Positions 32,978 to 43,400 of a DNA stretch of 64,000 nucleotides are shown one piece after another (within the stretch, counting starts at the first letter, position 1; each line of letters begins with the position of its first letter). The position numbers were made by a program, and so were the translations under genes. The notes below the pieces were generated by a model. The model saw only the letters and a list, made by a program, of their open reading frames with translations, was not told the origin of the DNA and ran no database searches. The DNA is from Nostoc commune NIES-4072. Lineage in GTDB: Bacteria > Cyanobacteriota > Cyanobacteriia > Cyanobacteriales > Nostocaceae. The DNA is taken from assembly GCF_003113895.1 (NCBI RefSeq), contig NZ_BDUD01000001.1, forward strand, positions 3,748,037 through 3,812,036, in the 5' to 3' direction.

Positions 32978-35560
32978 ATGGCAAGAAAAAAATCTAAATT
33001 ACGGAAAATCAAACGCCTTTTAAGTTTACTGCTGCTTTTGGCTATGTTCTTAGGGGCGGGGTTATTGCCCCCTACTTTCGCACATGTAACTGCGGAAAAC
33101 TCTAGTCTTCAAAAGTTGTCCTATGCCCATTTGCTGGAACAGGGCAGTAAATTTTATGAAGCTGAACGGTTTGCTGAAGCTGCTACTTCTTGGCAACAGT
33201 CTATCTCTGCATTCAAAGCTAATGAAGATAAACTAAAGCTTGCGATCGCACTGGGTAATCTCTCATTAGCTTATCAACAATTGGGACGCTGGTCAGAGGC
33301 AGAAACTGCGATCGCTCAAAGTCTCAACTTATTACAAACTGCTAAAAATATAGATAGCAAAGACTCCTCGCAAATTCTAGCCCAAGTCCTAGATATCAAA
33401 GGTCGCCTGCAATTGGCTCAAAGCAAAGCTGAAGATGCCTTGGATACTTGGCGAGTCTCATCTGACATTTATACCAAAATCGGCGATACGAGGGCGGTTA
33501 TTCAAAATCACATCAACCAAGCGCAAGCTTTGCAAACTTTAGGATTTTATCGTCAAGCCGAAAAGACTTTAAGAGAAAGTACCCAAATTCTCCAAAGTCA
33601 ACCCAACTCAGCTGTTAAAGTTGCAGCCTTACATAGTCTCGGCAATGTCGTGCAAGTCACAGGTGATTTAGAAACATCTCGGCAGATATTGCAGCAAAGT
33701 TTAGAATTAGCTTCATCGTTGCCAAATAAAGAAGCGATCGCTGATATTTTCCTCAGTCTGGGTAATACAGCCCGTGTTCAGCAAGACACGCAAACAGCTA
33801 TAAAATACTATCAACAAACTATTAAAACTGCAACCTCACCCACTACACGCATCCAAGCTCAAGCCAATCAACTAAGACTACTACTGAAAACTGACCAATT
33901 CTCAGCTTTCCAAACATTGTCTTCTCAAATTAAAACTCAGCTTAACGACTTACCCCTTAGTCGGACAGCAATTTCTGCCCGCATTAACTTTGCCCAAAGT
34001 CTAATGCAATTCCGAAAAAAAACTGCCGCAGACACGGACTCATGGTTGGACATTGCCCAATTACTAGCAACTTCTATTGAGCAAGCAAAAAGTTTGCAAG
34101 ATAAACGCACAGAATCCTATGCTCTTGGTGTTTTAGGGCAAGTGTACGAACAAACTCAACAGTGGTCTGATGCTCAAAACCTCACTCAACAAGCCTTGCT
34201 CATCGCTCAAGATATCGATGCTAAAGACATAGGCTATCAATGGCAATGGCAACTGGGACGTTTGCTTAAAACTAAGGGAGATATCAAAGGAGCAGTAGCA
34301 GCTTACACAGAAGCAGTTAATAATCTCCAAGCCCTCCGTAGTGATTTAGTTGCTGTCAATTCTGCGGTAAAATTTTCCTTTCGAGAGGAAGTTGAACCAG
34401 TTTATCGACAGTTGGTTGATTTACTTTTGCAATCTCAGGATAATCAAGTTAGCTCAGAAAATCTCGCCAAAGCCAGCAATACAATCGAATCACTCCAAAT
34501 AGCAGAACTAGAAAACTTCTTTCGCAACAACTGTTTAAATGCTCAAATCCGTAATCCCAAAAAAGATCCAACGGCAGCAATTGTTTATCCATTTATTTTG
34601 CCAGACCGACTAGAGGTGATCGTTGAGTTGCCTCAACAGCGTTGGTTGCACTACACTACCCCTGTAATTGAAAAAGAATTGGAAACTACTTTAGCGCAAC
34701 TACAGGAAAATTTACCCAAACCACAGACGCTCCGACAGGTTCAATCTTTATCTCAGAAGGTTTACAAATGGCTGATTCAACCTGCTGAAGCTGCCTTAGC
34801 TGAGACTAAGATTCCTACTTTGGTGTTTGTGCTGGATGGTTGGTTGCGAAATATTCCGATGGCAGTTCTCTACGATGGCAAACAGTATCTAGTTGAGAAG
34901 TATAACATTGCACTTACCCCCAGTTTGCAACTGATTGAACCCAAACCATTGGAGAAAGGATTAAAAGCAATAGCCGCAGGATTAACTGAAGCAAGTTCGG
35001 GATTTTCTGCATTACCCAACGTCAAACTTGAATTAGAACAAATCCGCTCTCAAGTTCCTAGCAGCATCCTTCTAAATCAAGAATTTACTAGCAAAGCTTT
35101 GCAAAACCGGATTAATTCTTTATCTTTCCCTATCGTTCATCTTGCAACTCATGGTCAGTTTAGCTCTAAGGCTGAGGAGACATTTATTGTCGCTTGGAAT
35201 GAGCGTATTTATGTGAAAAAGTTAAATGAGTTAGTACGAACGCTAGAGCAAAATAGACCCGAAGCGATTGAGTTGCTTATTCTTAGTGCCTGTCAAACAG
35301 CAGCCGGGGACGAACAAGCTGCACTAGGAATTGCTGGTGTCGCTTTTCAGGCAGGCGCACGCAGTACGATCGCTTCTTTGTGGAACTTGGATGATGAATC
35401 TACTGCTGTGTTGATGAATCAATTTTACCAAGAGTTAGCTAACAAAAACCTGACTAAAGCTGAAGTACTCCGTCGCGCCCAGCTAGCTCTTTTGCAAAAT
35501 CCCAAATACAAACGTCCCAGGTTTTGGGCCCCCTATGTTCTTTTGGGTAATTGGCTTTGA
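32978..35560 (+). CDS. Exported TPR protein with a CHAT protease-like domain
   Basis: This 860-residue protein has a signal peptide (LLSLLLLLAMFLGAGLLPPT...FAHV). Several tetratricopeptide repeats follow in residues about 45-500 (for example LAIALGNLSLAYQQLGRWSE and ALHSLGNVVQVTGDLETSRQ). A CHAT domain at the C-terminus has the caspase-like dyad HLATHGQFS and LILSACQTAAGDEQAALG. The ATG at 32978, with GGAGGG upstream, is favoured over a TTG at 32921 that would overlap the FHA stop by four bases. The pairing of FHA and TPR-CHAT genes recurs in cyanobacteria; whether CHAT processes the exoprotein is unknown. Confidence 0.88.
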   Translation: MARKKSKLRKIKRLLSLLLLLAMFLGAGLLPPTFAHVTAENSSLQKLSYAHLLEQGSKFYEAERFAEAATSWQQSISAFKANEDKLKLAIALGNLSLAYQQLGRWSEAETAIAQSLNLLQTAKNIDSKDSSQILAQVLDIKGRLQLAQSKAEDALDTWRVSSDIYTKIGDTRAVIQNHINQAQALQTLGFYRQAEKTLRESTQILQSQPNSAVKVAALHSLGNVVQVTGDLETSRQILQQSLELASSLPNKEAIADIFLSLGNTARVQQDTQTAIKYYQQTIKTATSPTTRIQAQANQLRLLLKTDQFSAFQTLSSQIKTQLNDLPLSRTAISARINFAQSLMQFRKKTAADTDSWLDIAQLLATSIEQAKSLQDKRTESYALGVLGQVYEQTQQWSDAQNLTQQALLIAQDIDAKDIGYQWQWQLGRLLKTKGDIKGAVAAYTEAVNNLQALRSDLVAVNSAVKFSFREEVEPVYRQLVDLLLQSQDNQVSSENLAKASNTIESLQIAELENFFRNNCLNAQIRNPKKDPTAAIVYPFILPDRLEVIVELPQQRWLHYTTPVIEKELETTLAQLQENLPKPQTLRQVQSLSQKVYKWLIQPAEAALAETKIPTLVFVLDGWLRNIPMAVLYDGKQYLVEKYNIALTPSLQLIEPKPLEKGLKAIAAGLTEASSGFSALPNVKLELEQIRSQVPSSILLNQEFTSKALQNRINSLSFPIVHLATHGQFSSKAEETFIVAWNERIYVKKLNELVRTLEQNRPEAIELLILSACQTAAGDEQAALGIAGVAFQAGARSTIASLWNLDDESTAVLMNQFYQELANKNLTKAEVLRRAQLALLQNPKYKRPRFWAPYVLLGNWL

Positions 35561-35633
35561 GTCACTCTCGCCATTTCATGTGGTGGGATTCAGGCTAGAG
35601 TTGGAGTTAACTTTTTATCCATTTACTTACGCA

Positions 35634-35878
35634 GATGCGATCGCATTGGCTGACAATTCAATTGTATTGGCTAACAATGCGATCGCATCAACTGACAATT
35701 CGATTGTATCGACTGACAATGCCATTGCATCGACTAACAATGCCATTGCATCGACTAACAATGCCATTGCATCGACTGACAATGCCATTGTATCGGCTGA
35801 CAATTCGATTGTATCGACTGACAATGCCATTGCATCGACTGACAATTCGATTGTATCGGCTGACAATGCCATTGTATA
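35634..35878. repeat. 21-bp tandem repeat array 1
   Basis: About 11-12 units of 21 bp follow one another without spacers, typified by TCGACTGACAATGCCATTGCA. Each unit carries the dyad CAAT-N3-ATTG with N3 = GCC or TCG, or the longer AATGCGATCGCATT version containing HIP1. Both strands read open because the period is divisible by three, but no start signal or protein family supports translation. The array lies between the TPR-CHAT gene and the second FHA gene. Confidence 0.85.
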
Positions 35879-35885
35879 AATTTAT

Positions 35886-36031
35886 GTAAAGAAATGAGCA
35901 AGTTTTGCGTAAAACTAATGCGATCGCAACTGAGAATTATCTAGAGGTGACTGCAACCACCGTAAACCCACAACATTAGTAGTGTGACATAACCAAAAGT
36001 TTAGCGATCGCAGTTTGCTTAGAGGGGTAGA
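35886..36031 (+). promoter_or_regulatory. Leader region of FHA gene 2, duplicated before FHA gene 3
   Basis: About 145 bp, from AAATGAGCAAGTTTTGCGTA to the GAGGGG ribosome-binding site, are nearly identical to the stretch 40260-40403 before the third FHA gene. Conserved pieces are GTTTTGCGTAAAACTAA (a dyad), GGTGACTGCAACCACCGTAA and AACCAAAAGTTTAGCGATCG. Conservation of non-coding sequence may simply reflect recent duplication, but it should include the promoter. Sigma-type boxes could not be assigned. Confidence 0.5.
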
Positions 36032-39000
36032 ATGTCCAAGATGAGTATTCGTTGGGGCTGGTTTTTAGGAATTGCAATATGTGGTTCAAGCATTGGAAGG
36101 ACAAATTGCGCTTTTGCCCAAATTATCCCGGATGGGACTTTACTTAATAACTCTACTGTCAAATTAGAAGGGAACAACAGCATCATTGAAGGAGGAACCC
36201 AAGCAGGTGGCAACTTGTTCCACAGCTTTCGGGAATTTTCTGTACCTCCTAACGGCGCTGCTTTGTTTAATAATGCTGCGGATATTCAAAATATTATCAG
36301 TCGAGTAACGGGTGGGTCAGCTTCCAATATTGATGGGTTAATTTACGCTAATGGCATAGCTAATTTATTTTTGATAAATCCCAATGGAATTGTATTTGGT
36401 AAGAATGCTCAATTAAATGTTGGTGGTTCTTTTGTAGCGAGTACAGCGAATGCACTGCAATTTGGAAATCGAGGATTTTTTAGTGCTAGTGAGAAAAATA
36501 TCCCTTCACCGTTGTTGACTATTAATCCTTCAGCATTGCTGTTTAATCAGATTAATCAAAACGCAGTGATTCAAAATAACTCAGTTGCACCCGCAGGACA
36601 AGATCCAGCAGGCTTTGATGGATTTGGTTTACGAGTAGCAAATGGTAAGAGTTTACTGCTAGTAGGTGGGAATATCAACATGGATGGGGGAGGATTAAAT
36701 GCTAATGGTGGACGAGTTGAGTTAGGAGGATTGAGCGAACCTGGGACTGTCGCGCTGGGTGTAGATGGCGATAATCTCAGCTTGAGATTTCCTGAGAATG
36801 TGACGCGAGCAGATATATCTTTTACTAATAGGGCTGGTGTTTTTGTAGAAGCTGCTGGTGGCGGTAATATTGCAGTCAATGTTAAGAATCTAGAGATATT
36901 GGGAGGAAGTATTTTAAGCGGTGGTATTGGGCAAGGTTTGGGGACACCTAAAACTGTCGCGGGAGATATTACGCTAAATGCTACCGAGGAAATCAAAGTT
37001 GCTGCTGGGAGCGTAGTTCGCAATCTTGTGCGCTTCGGATCACTTGGCAATGGAGGTAATATTACTATTGACTCCGGTTCTTTGTCGTTAGGCGATCGCG
37101 CTCAACTTGAAGCCTCAACTTATGGACAAGGAAATGCAGGGAATGTGAAAGTCAGTGCAAAAGATGCTGTTTCCCTTGTAAACAGTAACATCTTCAGCAG
37201 TGTGGAACGAGGGGGTGTCGGTAAAGGTGGCAATATCGACATTAATGCTGCAACCATGTCACTTATTGATGATGCTCAACTAGTAACCCTTACTCGTACT
37301 GCATCTGCTACTCAGCCAGCAGGGCGGGGGGATGCGGGGAATGTTAATGTTAATGTTACAGGTATTGTTGATATTGCTGGGGGACAAAATGGTGTCAGCG
37401 GGATTGGCAGCTTAGTGCAACCGGGAACAGTTGGTAATGGGGGTAACATTACTATCGATTCTGGTTCTTTATCGTTACGAGATGGCGCTCAACTTAGTGC
37501 CTCAACATTTGGAGAAGGAAATGCAGGGAATGTGACAGTGCGTACACGAGATGCTGTTGACCTTGCAGATGCTTTAATCTTAAGTACGGTTGCTGAAGGA
37601 GGTGTAGGCAAAGGTGGTAATATTGACATCAATGCTGCCAAAGTGTCACTAATTGATGGAGCTATTCTGACAACGGAAACTTCTGGACAAGGAAATGCGG
37701 GTAATGTAACAGTGAGTGCCAAAAATGCTGTTGACCTTGCAGATGCTTTAATCTTAAGTACGGCTCAATTGGCAACTCTTATTAATGGTGTATCTGATAC
37801 TCAATCAGCAGGAGGGGGGGATGGAGGTAATATTACTATCAATTCTGGTTCTTTCTCCTTACGAAATGGCGCTCAACTTACTGCCTCAACATTTGGACAA
37901 GGGAATGCGGGTAATATAACAGTGCTGGCAAAAGATGCTGTTAACCTTGCAAACGGTGGCATTTTTAGTCAGGTTTATGTAGGAGGTGTAGGTAAAGGTG
38001 GCAATATCGACATCAACGCTGCAAAAGTGTTACTTTCTGATGATGCCATACTTCAAGCCTCAACATTTGGACAAGGGAATGCGGGGAATGTGACAGTACA
38101 TGCGAAAAATTCTGTTGACCTTGCAGATGCTAACATCTTCAGTACAGTGGAAGCCGGGGGTGTAGGTAAAGGTGGCAATATCGACATCAATGCTGCAAAA
38201 GTGTCACTTACTGATGGCGCTAGCCTGCAAACCACTACTCGTGGTGCATCTGATACCCAGCTAGCAGGATTGGAAGATTCGGGAATTCTTAGTCAGGTGG
38301 AAACGGGGACAGTTGCTAATGGGGGTAACATTACTATCGATTCTAGTTCTTTCTCATTACGAGATGGCGCTTTTCTTGCTACCTCAACCCTTAGACAGGG
38401 GAATGCGGGGAATGTGACAGTACGTGCGAAAAATGCTGTTGACCTTGCAGATGCTAACATCTTCAGCACAGTGGAAGCCGGGGGTGTAGGTAAAGGTGGC
38501 AATATCGACATCAATGCTGCAACACTATCACTAATTGATGGCGCTCAACTGCAAACCACTAGTCGTGGTGCATCTGATACCCAGCCAGCAGGACGGGGAG
38601 ATGCAGGAAATGTCAATATTAATGTTACTGGTAGTGTTGATATTGCTGGGGGGAAAAACGATTTTCTTCGCAGTGGAATTCGTAGCAATTTAGAAACGGA
38701 GACAGAAGGCAATGGAGGTAACATTAGTATCGATTCTGGTTCTTTTTCATTAAAAGATGGTGCTATCCTTACTGCCTCAACCGCTGGACAAGGGAATGCG
38801 GGAAATGTAACAGTGCGTGCCAAAAATGCTGTTGACCTTGCAGATAATGCTTATATTCTCAGCACTGTGGAAGCCGGAAGTGTAGGTAAAAGTGGTAATA
38901 TTGATATCAATGCTGCAAAATTATCACTAATTGATGGCGCTCAATTGCTAACCCTTACTCGTGGTGCATCTGCTAACCAGCCACCAGGACGAGGCGATGC

Positions 39001-40069
39001 AGGGAATGTCAATGTTAATGTTACTGGTAGTGTTGATATTGCTAGAGAGAAAAAAGGTTTTACCAGTGGGATTCTTAGTCTGGTAGAAACGGGGACAGAA
39101 GGCAATGGAGGTAACATTACTATCGATTCTGGTTTTTTCTCTCTAAGTGATGGCGGTGTACTTTCTGCTCAAACCCTTGGACAAGGAAATGCAGGCACAA
39201 TTAAAGTTAATGCTGCTAATTTTTTCACCATTTCTGGCAAAAGTGCCAACTTTACCAGTGGCTTGTTCGTTAACTCCGAAAGTCCGACGGGTACTGCTGG
39301 AGATATTATCGTCACCTCACCTAGAGTTACTTTAGACAACGGTGGCACACTCAACGCCCAATCTGCATCGGGTAACGGTGGCAACATCAACTTACAAACT
39401 GATTTACTGCTTCTGCGTCGTGGCGCTTCCATTACCACCACCGCAGGCACAGCAGAAGCTGGTGGTAATGGTGGCAACATTAATATTGATGCCCCGTCGG
39501 GCTTCATTGTTGCTGTCCCAAACGAAAATAGCGATATCACTGCTAATGCTTACACAGGCAGTGGTGGGAGAGTAAATATTCGAGCCTTTGGTATCTATGG
39601 CATTCAACCCCGCTCTAACCCAACTTCTCTTTCGGATATCACTGCTAGTTCTGAATTTGGTGTAAACGGCACTGTAGAACTTAACACGCCGGATATTGAC
39701 CCTAATAGTGGCTTAGTCAACCTGCCAACAATACCAGTTGATACCCAAGTAGCACAGACCTGTCAAGCTGGTGGAAATTTAGCTAAGAGTAGTTTTACAA
39801 TCACTGGACGCGGCGGCTTGCCCCCTAACCCAGGTGAAGCTCTTAACACTGATGCAGTGAAGGTAGATTTGGTGAGTCTCAATCCAAACGCTGATAACCC
39901 CGATCGCTCCTTTGTTCCCAGCAAAATAACTACCCCCGCACCAGAACCCATCATAGAAGCTACTGGTTTGGCGCTAAACCAAAAAGGGGAAGTCGTGCTG
40001 ACAGCAAATCTTCCCACCACTACGCCCCATAGCCCTTGGTTAAAGCCTGCATCTTGCAGAGTAAGTTAA
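36032..40069 (+). CDS. Giant filamentous-haemagglutinin (TPS) exoprotein 2
   Basis: This 1345-residue secreted protein has a signal peptide ending CAFA, then QIIPDGTLLNNS and a TPS domain with NPNGIVFGKNAQLNVGGSFV. The repeat region has modules of about 130 residues built from GNGGNITIDSGS(F/L)SL, GNAGNVTVRAK and GKGGNIDINAA blocks. The C-terminus is FTITGRGGLPPNPGEALNTD, ending LKPASCRVS. GAGGGG precedes the ATG. The N-terminal 180 residues and the C-terminal 250 are close to those of exoprotein 3, so the genes are sister copies that differ mainly in repeat number. It would need a TpsB transporter encoded elsewhere. Confidence 0.9.
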   Translation: MSKMSIRWGWFLGIAICGSSIGRTNCAFAQIIPDGTLLNNSTVKLEGNNSIIEGGTQAGGNLFHSFREFSVPPNGAALFNNAADIQNIISRVTGGSASNIDGLIYANGIANLFLINPNGIVFGKNAQLNVGGSFVASTANALQFGNRGFFSASEKNIPSPLLTINPSALLFNQINQNAVIQNNSVAPAGQDPAGFDGFGLRVANGKSLLLVGGNINMDGGGLNANGGRVELGGLSEPGTVALGVDGDNLSLRFPENVTRADISFTNRAGVFVEAAGGGNIAVNVKNLEILGGSILSGGIGQGLGTPKTVAGDITLNATEEIKVAAGSVVRNLVRFGSLGNGGNITIDSGSLSLGDRAQLEASTYGQGNAGNVKVSAKDAVSLVNSNIFSSVERGGVGKGGNIDINAATMSLIDDAQLVTLTRTASATQPAGRGDAGNVNVNVTGIVDIAGGQNGVSGIGSLVQPGTVGNGGNITIDSGSLSLRDGAQLSASTFGEGNAGNVTVRTRDAVDLADALILSTVAEGGVGKGGNIDINAAKVSLIDGAILTTETSGQGNAGNVTVSAKNAVDLADALILSTAQLATLINGVSDTQSAGGGDGGNITINSGSFSLRNGAQLTASTFGQGNAGNITVLAKDAVNLANGGIFSQVYVGGVGKGGNIDINAAKVLLSDDAILQASTFGQGNAGNVTVHAKNSVDLADANIFSTVEAGGVGKGGNIDINAAKVSLTDGASLQTTTRGASDTQLAGLEDSGILSQVETGTVANGGNITIDSSSFSLRDGAFLATSTLRQGNAGNVTVRAKNAVDLADANIFSTVEAGGVGKGGNIDINAATLSLIDGAQLQTTSRGASDTQPAGRGDAGNVNINVTGSVDIAGGKNDFLRSGIRSNLETETEGNGGNISIDSGSFSLKDGAILTASTAGQGNAGNVTVRAKNAVDLADNAYILSTVEAGSVGKSGNIDINAAKLSLIDGAQLLTLTRGASANQPPGRGDAGNVNVNVTGSVDIAREKKGFTSGILSLVETGTEGNGGNITIDSGFFSLSDGGVLSAQTLGQGNAGTIKVNAANFFTISGKSANFTSGLFVNSESPTGTAGDIIVTSPRVTLDNGGTLNAQSASGNGGNINLQTDLLLLRRGASITTTAGTAEAGGNGGNINIDAPSGFIVAVPNENSDITANAYTGSGGRVNIRAFGIYGIQPRSNPTSLSDITASSEFGVNGTVELNTPDIDPNSGLVNLPTIPVDTQVAQTCQAGGNLAKSSFTITGRGGLPPNPGEALNTDAVKVDLVSLNPNADNPDRSFVPSKITTPAPEPIIEATGLALNQKGEVVLTANLPTTTPHSPWLKPASCRVS

Positions 40070-40089
40070 TATTAGAGACTTCAATAGGA

Positions 40090-40255
40090 CGCAATGCGAT
40101 CGCATCAACTGACAATTCGATTGTATTGACTAACAATGCCATTGTATTGGCTGACAATTCGATTGTATCGACTAACAATGCCATTGTATCGACTGACAAT
40201 TCGATTGTTTCGACTAACAATGCCATTGCATCGACTGACAATGCCATTGTATAAA
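40090..40255. repeat. 21-bp tandem repeat array 2
   Basis: Roughly eight units of the same 21-bp family as at 35634, beginning with GCGATCGCATC and ending CAATGCCATTGTATAAAG. Units alternate TTCGATTGT and GCCATTGTA cores, each with the CAAT-N3-ATTG dyad. It starts about 20 bp after the stop of FHA gene 2 and stops just before the duplicated leader of FHA gene 3. Confidence 0.85.
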
Positions 40256-40259
40256 GTTA

Positions 40260-40403
40260 TGTAAATAAATTAGCCAGTTTTGCGTAAAACTAACGCGATC
40301 GCAACTGAGAATTATCTAGGGGTGACTGCAACCACCGTAAACCCACATTAGTAGTGTGACATAACCAAAAGTTTAGCGATCGCTGTTTGCTTAGAGAGGT
40401 AAA
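40260..40403 (+). promoter_or_regulatory. Leader region of FHA gene 3
   Basis: A near-copy of the 35886-36031 leader with about a dozen differences, among them a missing ACA within CCCACAACATTAG and GCTGTTTGC for GCAGTTTGC. It ends with GAGAGGTAAA before the ATG at 40404. Repeat array 2 lies directly upstream, as array 1 does for FHA gene 2. Confidence 0.5.
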
Positions 40404-43400
40404 ATGTCTAAGATAAATATTCGTTGGGGCTGGTTTATAGGAATTGCAATATGTGGTTCAAGCATTGGGAGTACAAATTGCGCTTTTGCCCAAATTACCC
40501 CAGATGGCACTCTGCCTAATAATTCCATCGTTACACCAGATGGCAGCACCTTGAATATTACAGGAGGAACGCCAGTAGGAAGTAATTTGTTTCACAGCTT
40601 TAGTAAGTTTTCTGTGCCTTTTGGCGGCACTGCTTTCTTTAATAATTCTGTAAATATTCAAAATATTATCAGTAGAGTAACGGGTGGGTCACGTTCTGAT
40701 ATTGATGGGATAATCCGCACTAATCCTACGGCGAACCTGTTTCTAATTAATCCCAATGGAATTGTATTTGGTAAGAATGCTCAATTAAATATTGGTGGTT
40801 CGTTTGTGGCGACTACAGCGAATGCACTGCAATTTGGAAATCGAGGATTTTTTAGTGCTAGTGAGAAAAATATCCCTTCACCGTTGTTGACTATTAATCC
40901 TTCAGCATTGCTGTTTAATCAGATTAATCAAAACGCAGTGATTCAAAATAACTCAATTGCATTCGCAGGACAAGATCCAACAGGCTTTTTTGATGTATTT
41001 GGTTTACGAGTACCAGATGGTAAAAGTTTACTGCTGGTGGGTGGTAACGTCAGCATGGATGAGGGACAATTAAATGCTTATAGTGGACGAGTTGAGTTAG
41101 GAGGATTGGCGAAACCTGGTACTGTAGCGTTGAGTGTAGATGGCGATAATCTCAGCTTAAGATTTCCTGAGAATGTAGCGCGAACTTCGGTATCCCTTAC
41201 CAATCAAGCAGGTATATATGTAGAAGGCGCTGGTGGCGGTAATATTGCAGTCAATGCCTTTAATCTAGAGATATTGGGAGGAAGTGTTTTAAACGGTGGT
41301 ATTGGGTCAGGTTTGGGGACATCTGAAACTGTTGCCGAAGATATTACGCTTAATGCTACCGGGTCAATCAAAGTTGCTGGGAGCATAGTTGCCAATCTTG
41401 TGCAAACGGGGTCAAAAGGTAATGGGGGTAACATTACTATCGATTCTGGTTCCTTCTCATTACAAGATGGCGCTCAACTTACTGCCTCAACCGTTGGACA
41501 AGGGAATGCAGGGAATGTGACAGTGCGGGCACGAGATGCTCTTTCCCTTGCAGATGCTAATATCTTCAGCAGGGTGGATGCTGGGGGTGTAGGCAAAGGA
41601 GGTAATATCGACATCAATGCTGCAACACTATCGCTAATTGATGGCGCTCGACTGCAAACTACTACTGATAGTGCATCTGATACCGAGCCAGCAGGACGAG
41701 GGGATGCGGGGAATGTCAATGTTAATATCACTGGCGCTGTTGATATTGCTGGGGAGAAAAACGGTTTTAGCAGTGGGATTTTCAGCCGGGTGGAAACGGA
41801 GACAGTTGGCAATGGAGGTAATATTACTATCGATTCTGGTTCTTTCTTTTTACGCGATGGTGCTCAACTTTCTGCCTCAACATTCGGACAAGGGAATGCG
41901 GGGAATGTGGCAGTGCGTGCGCTCGATGCTGTTTCCCTTGTAGATAATGCTGCCATCCTCAGCACTGTGGGAACAGGGGGTGTAGGTAAGGGAGGTAATA
42001 TCGACATCAATGCTGCAACCCTATCAATAATTAATGGTGCCCAAGTATTAACCATTACTCGTGAAGCGTTTGCTACCCAGGCATCAGGACGGGGGGATGC
42101 GGGGAATGTCAATGTTAATGTTACAGGCATTGTTGACATTGCCGGGGAAAAAAACGGTATACTCAGTGGGATTCGCAGTAGTGTGCAAACGGGGACAGTT
42201 GGCAATGGGGGTAACATTACTATCGATTCTGGTTCTTTCTCACTACAAGATGGCGCTCAACTTGTTGCTTCAACATTTGGACAAGGGAATGCGGGGAATG
42301 TGACAGTACGGGCACTTGATACTGTTGACCTTGCAGATAGTGCTGGCATTTTCAGCACGGTGTCAGCAGGGGGTGTAGGTAAAGGTGGAAATATCGATAT
42401 CAATGCTGCAACCCTATCAATAATTAATGGCGCTCAACTGCAAACCCTTATTCGTGAAGCATCTGCTACCCAACCAGCAGGACGGGGAGATGCGGGGAAT
42501 GTCAATGTAAATGTTACTGGCGTTGTTGATATTGCTGGACAGAAAAACGGTTTTTTTAGTACGATTAGCAGCGATCTAGAAACGGGGACAGTTGGCACTG
42601 GGGGTAATATTACTATCGATTCTGGTTCCTTCTCTCTAAGTGATGGCGCTCAACTTGCAGCCTCAACTTCGGGACTTGGGAATGCAGGGAATGTAACAGT
42701 GCGGGCACTTGATACTGTAACTCTAGCAGATGCTTACATCTTCAGCACCGTAGAAGCAGGGGGTGTAGGTAAAGGAGGCAATATCGACATCAATGCTGTA
42801 ACCCTGTCATTAAAAGATGCTGCTCAAGTGCTAACCCGTACTGATGATGCATCTGCCACCCAGCCAGCAGGACGGGGGGATGCGGGGAATGTCAATATAA
42901 ATGTTACAGGCGCTATTGATATTGCTGGACAGAAAAACGGTTTTGTTAGTGGGATTGGCAGCAATCTGGAAACGGGGACAGTTGGCAATGGGGGTAATAT
43001 TACTATCGATTCTGGTTCCTTCTCTCTAAGTGATGGCGCTCAACTTGCAGCCTCAACTTCGGGACTTGGGAATGCAGGGAATGTGACAGTGCGGGCACTT
43101 GATGCTGTAACTCTAGCAGATGCTAACATCTTCAGCACGGTAGAAGCAGGGGGTGTAGGTAAGGGAGGCAATATCGACATCAACGCGGCAATACTATCAC
43201 TAGATGGCGCTCAACTGCTAACCAGTACTCGTAGCGCATTTGCTACCCAGCCAGGAGGACGGGGGGATGCGGGGAATGTCAATATAAATGTTACAGGTAT
43301 TGTTGATATTGCTGGTGAGAAAAACGGTTTTGTTAGTGCGATTGGCAGCCGGGTGGAAACAGGGGCAGTTGGCAATGGGGGTAATATTACTATAAATTCT

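Noticed and set aside
35535..35889. Open frames on both strands across the 21-bp repeat array (repeats of STDNAIV/STDNSIV type)
   Set aside because: The period is a multiple of three, so frames stay open by construction. There is no start signal, signal peptide or protein family, and the frames overlap the end of the TPR-CHAT gene.
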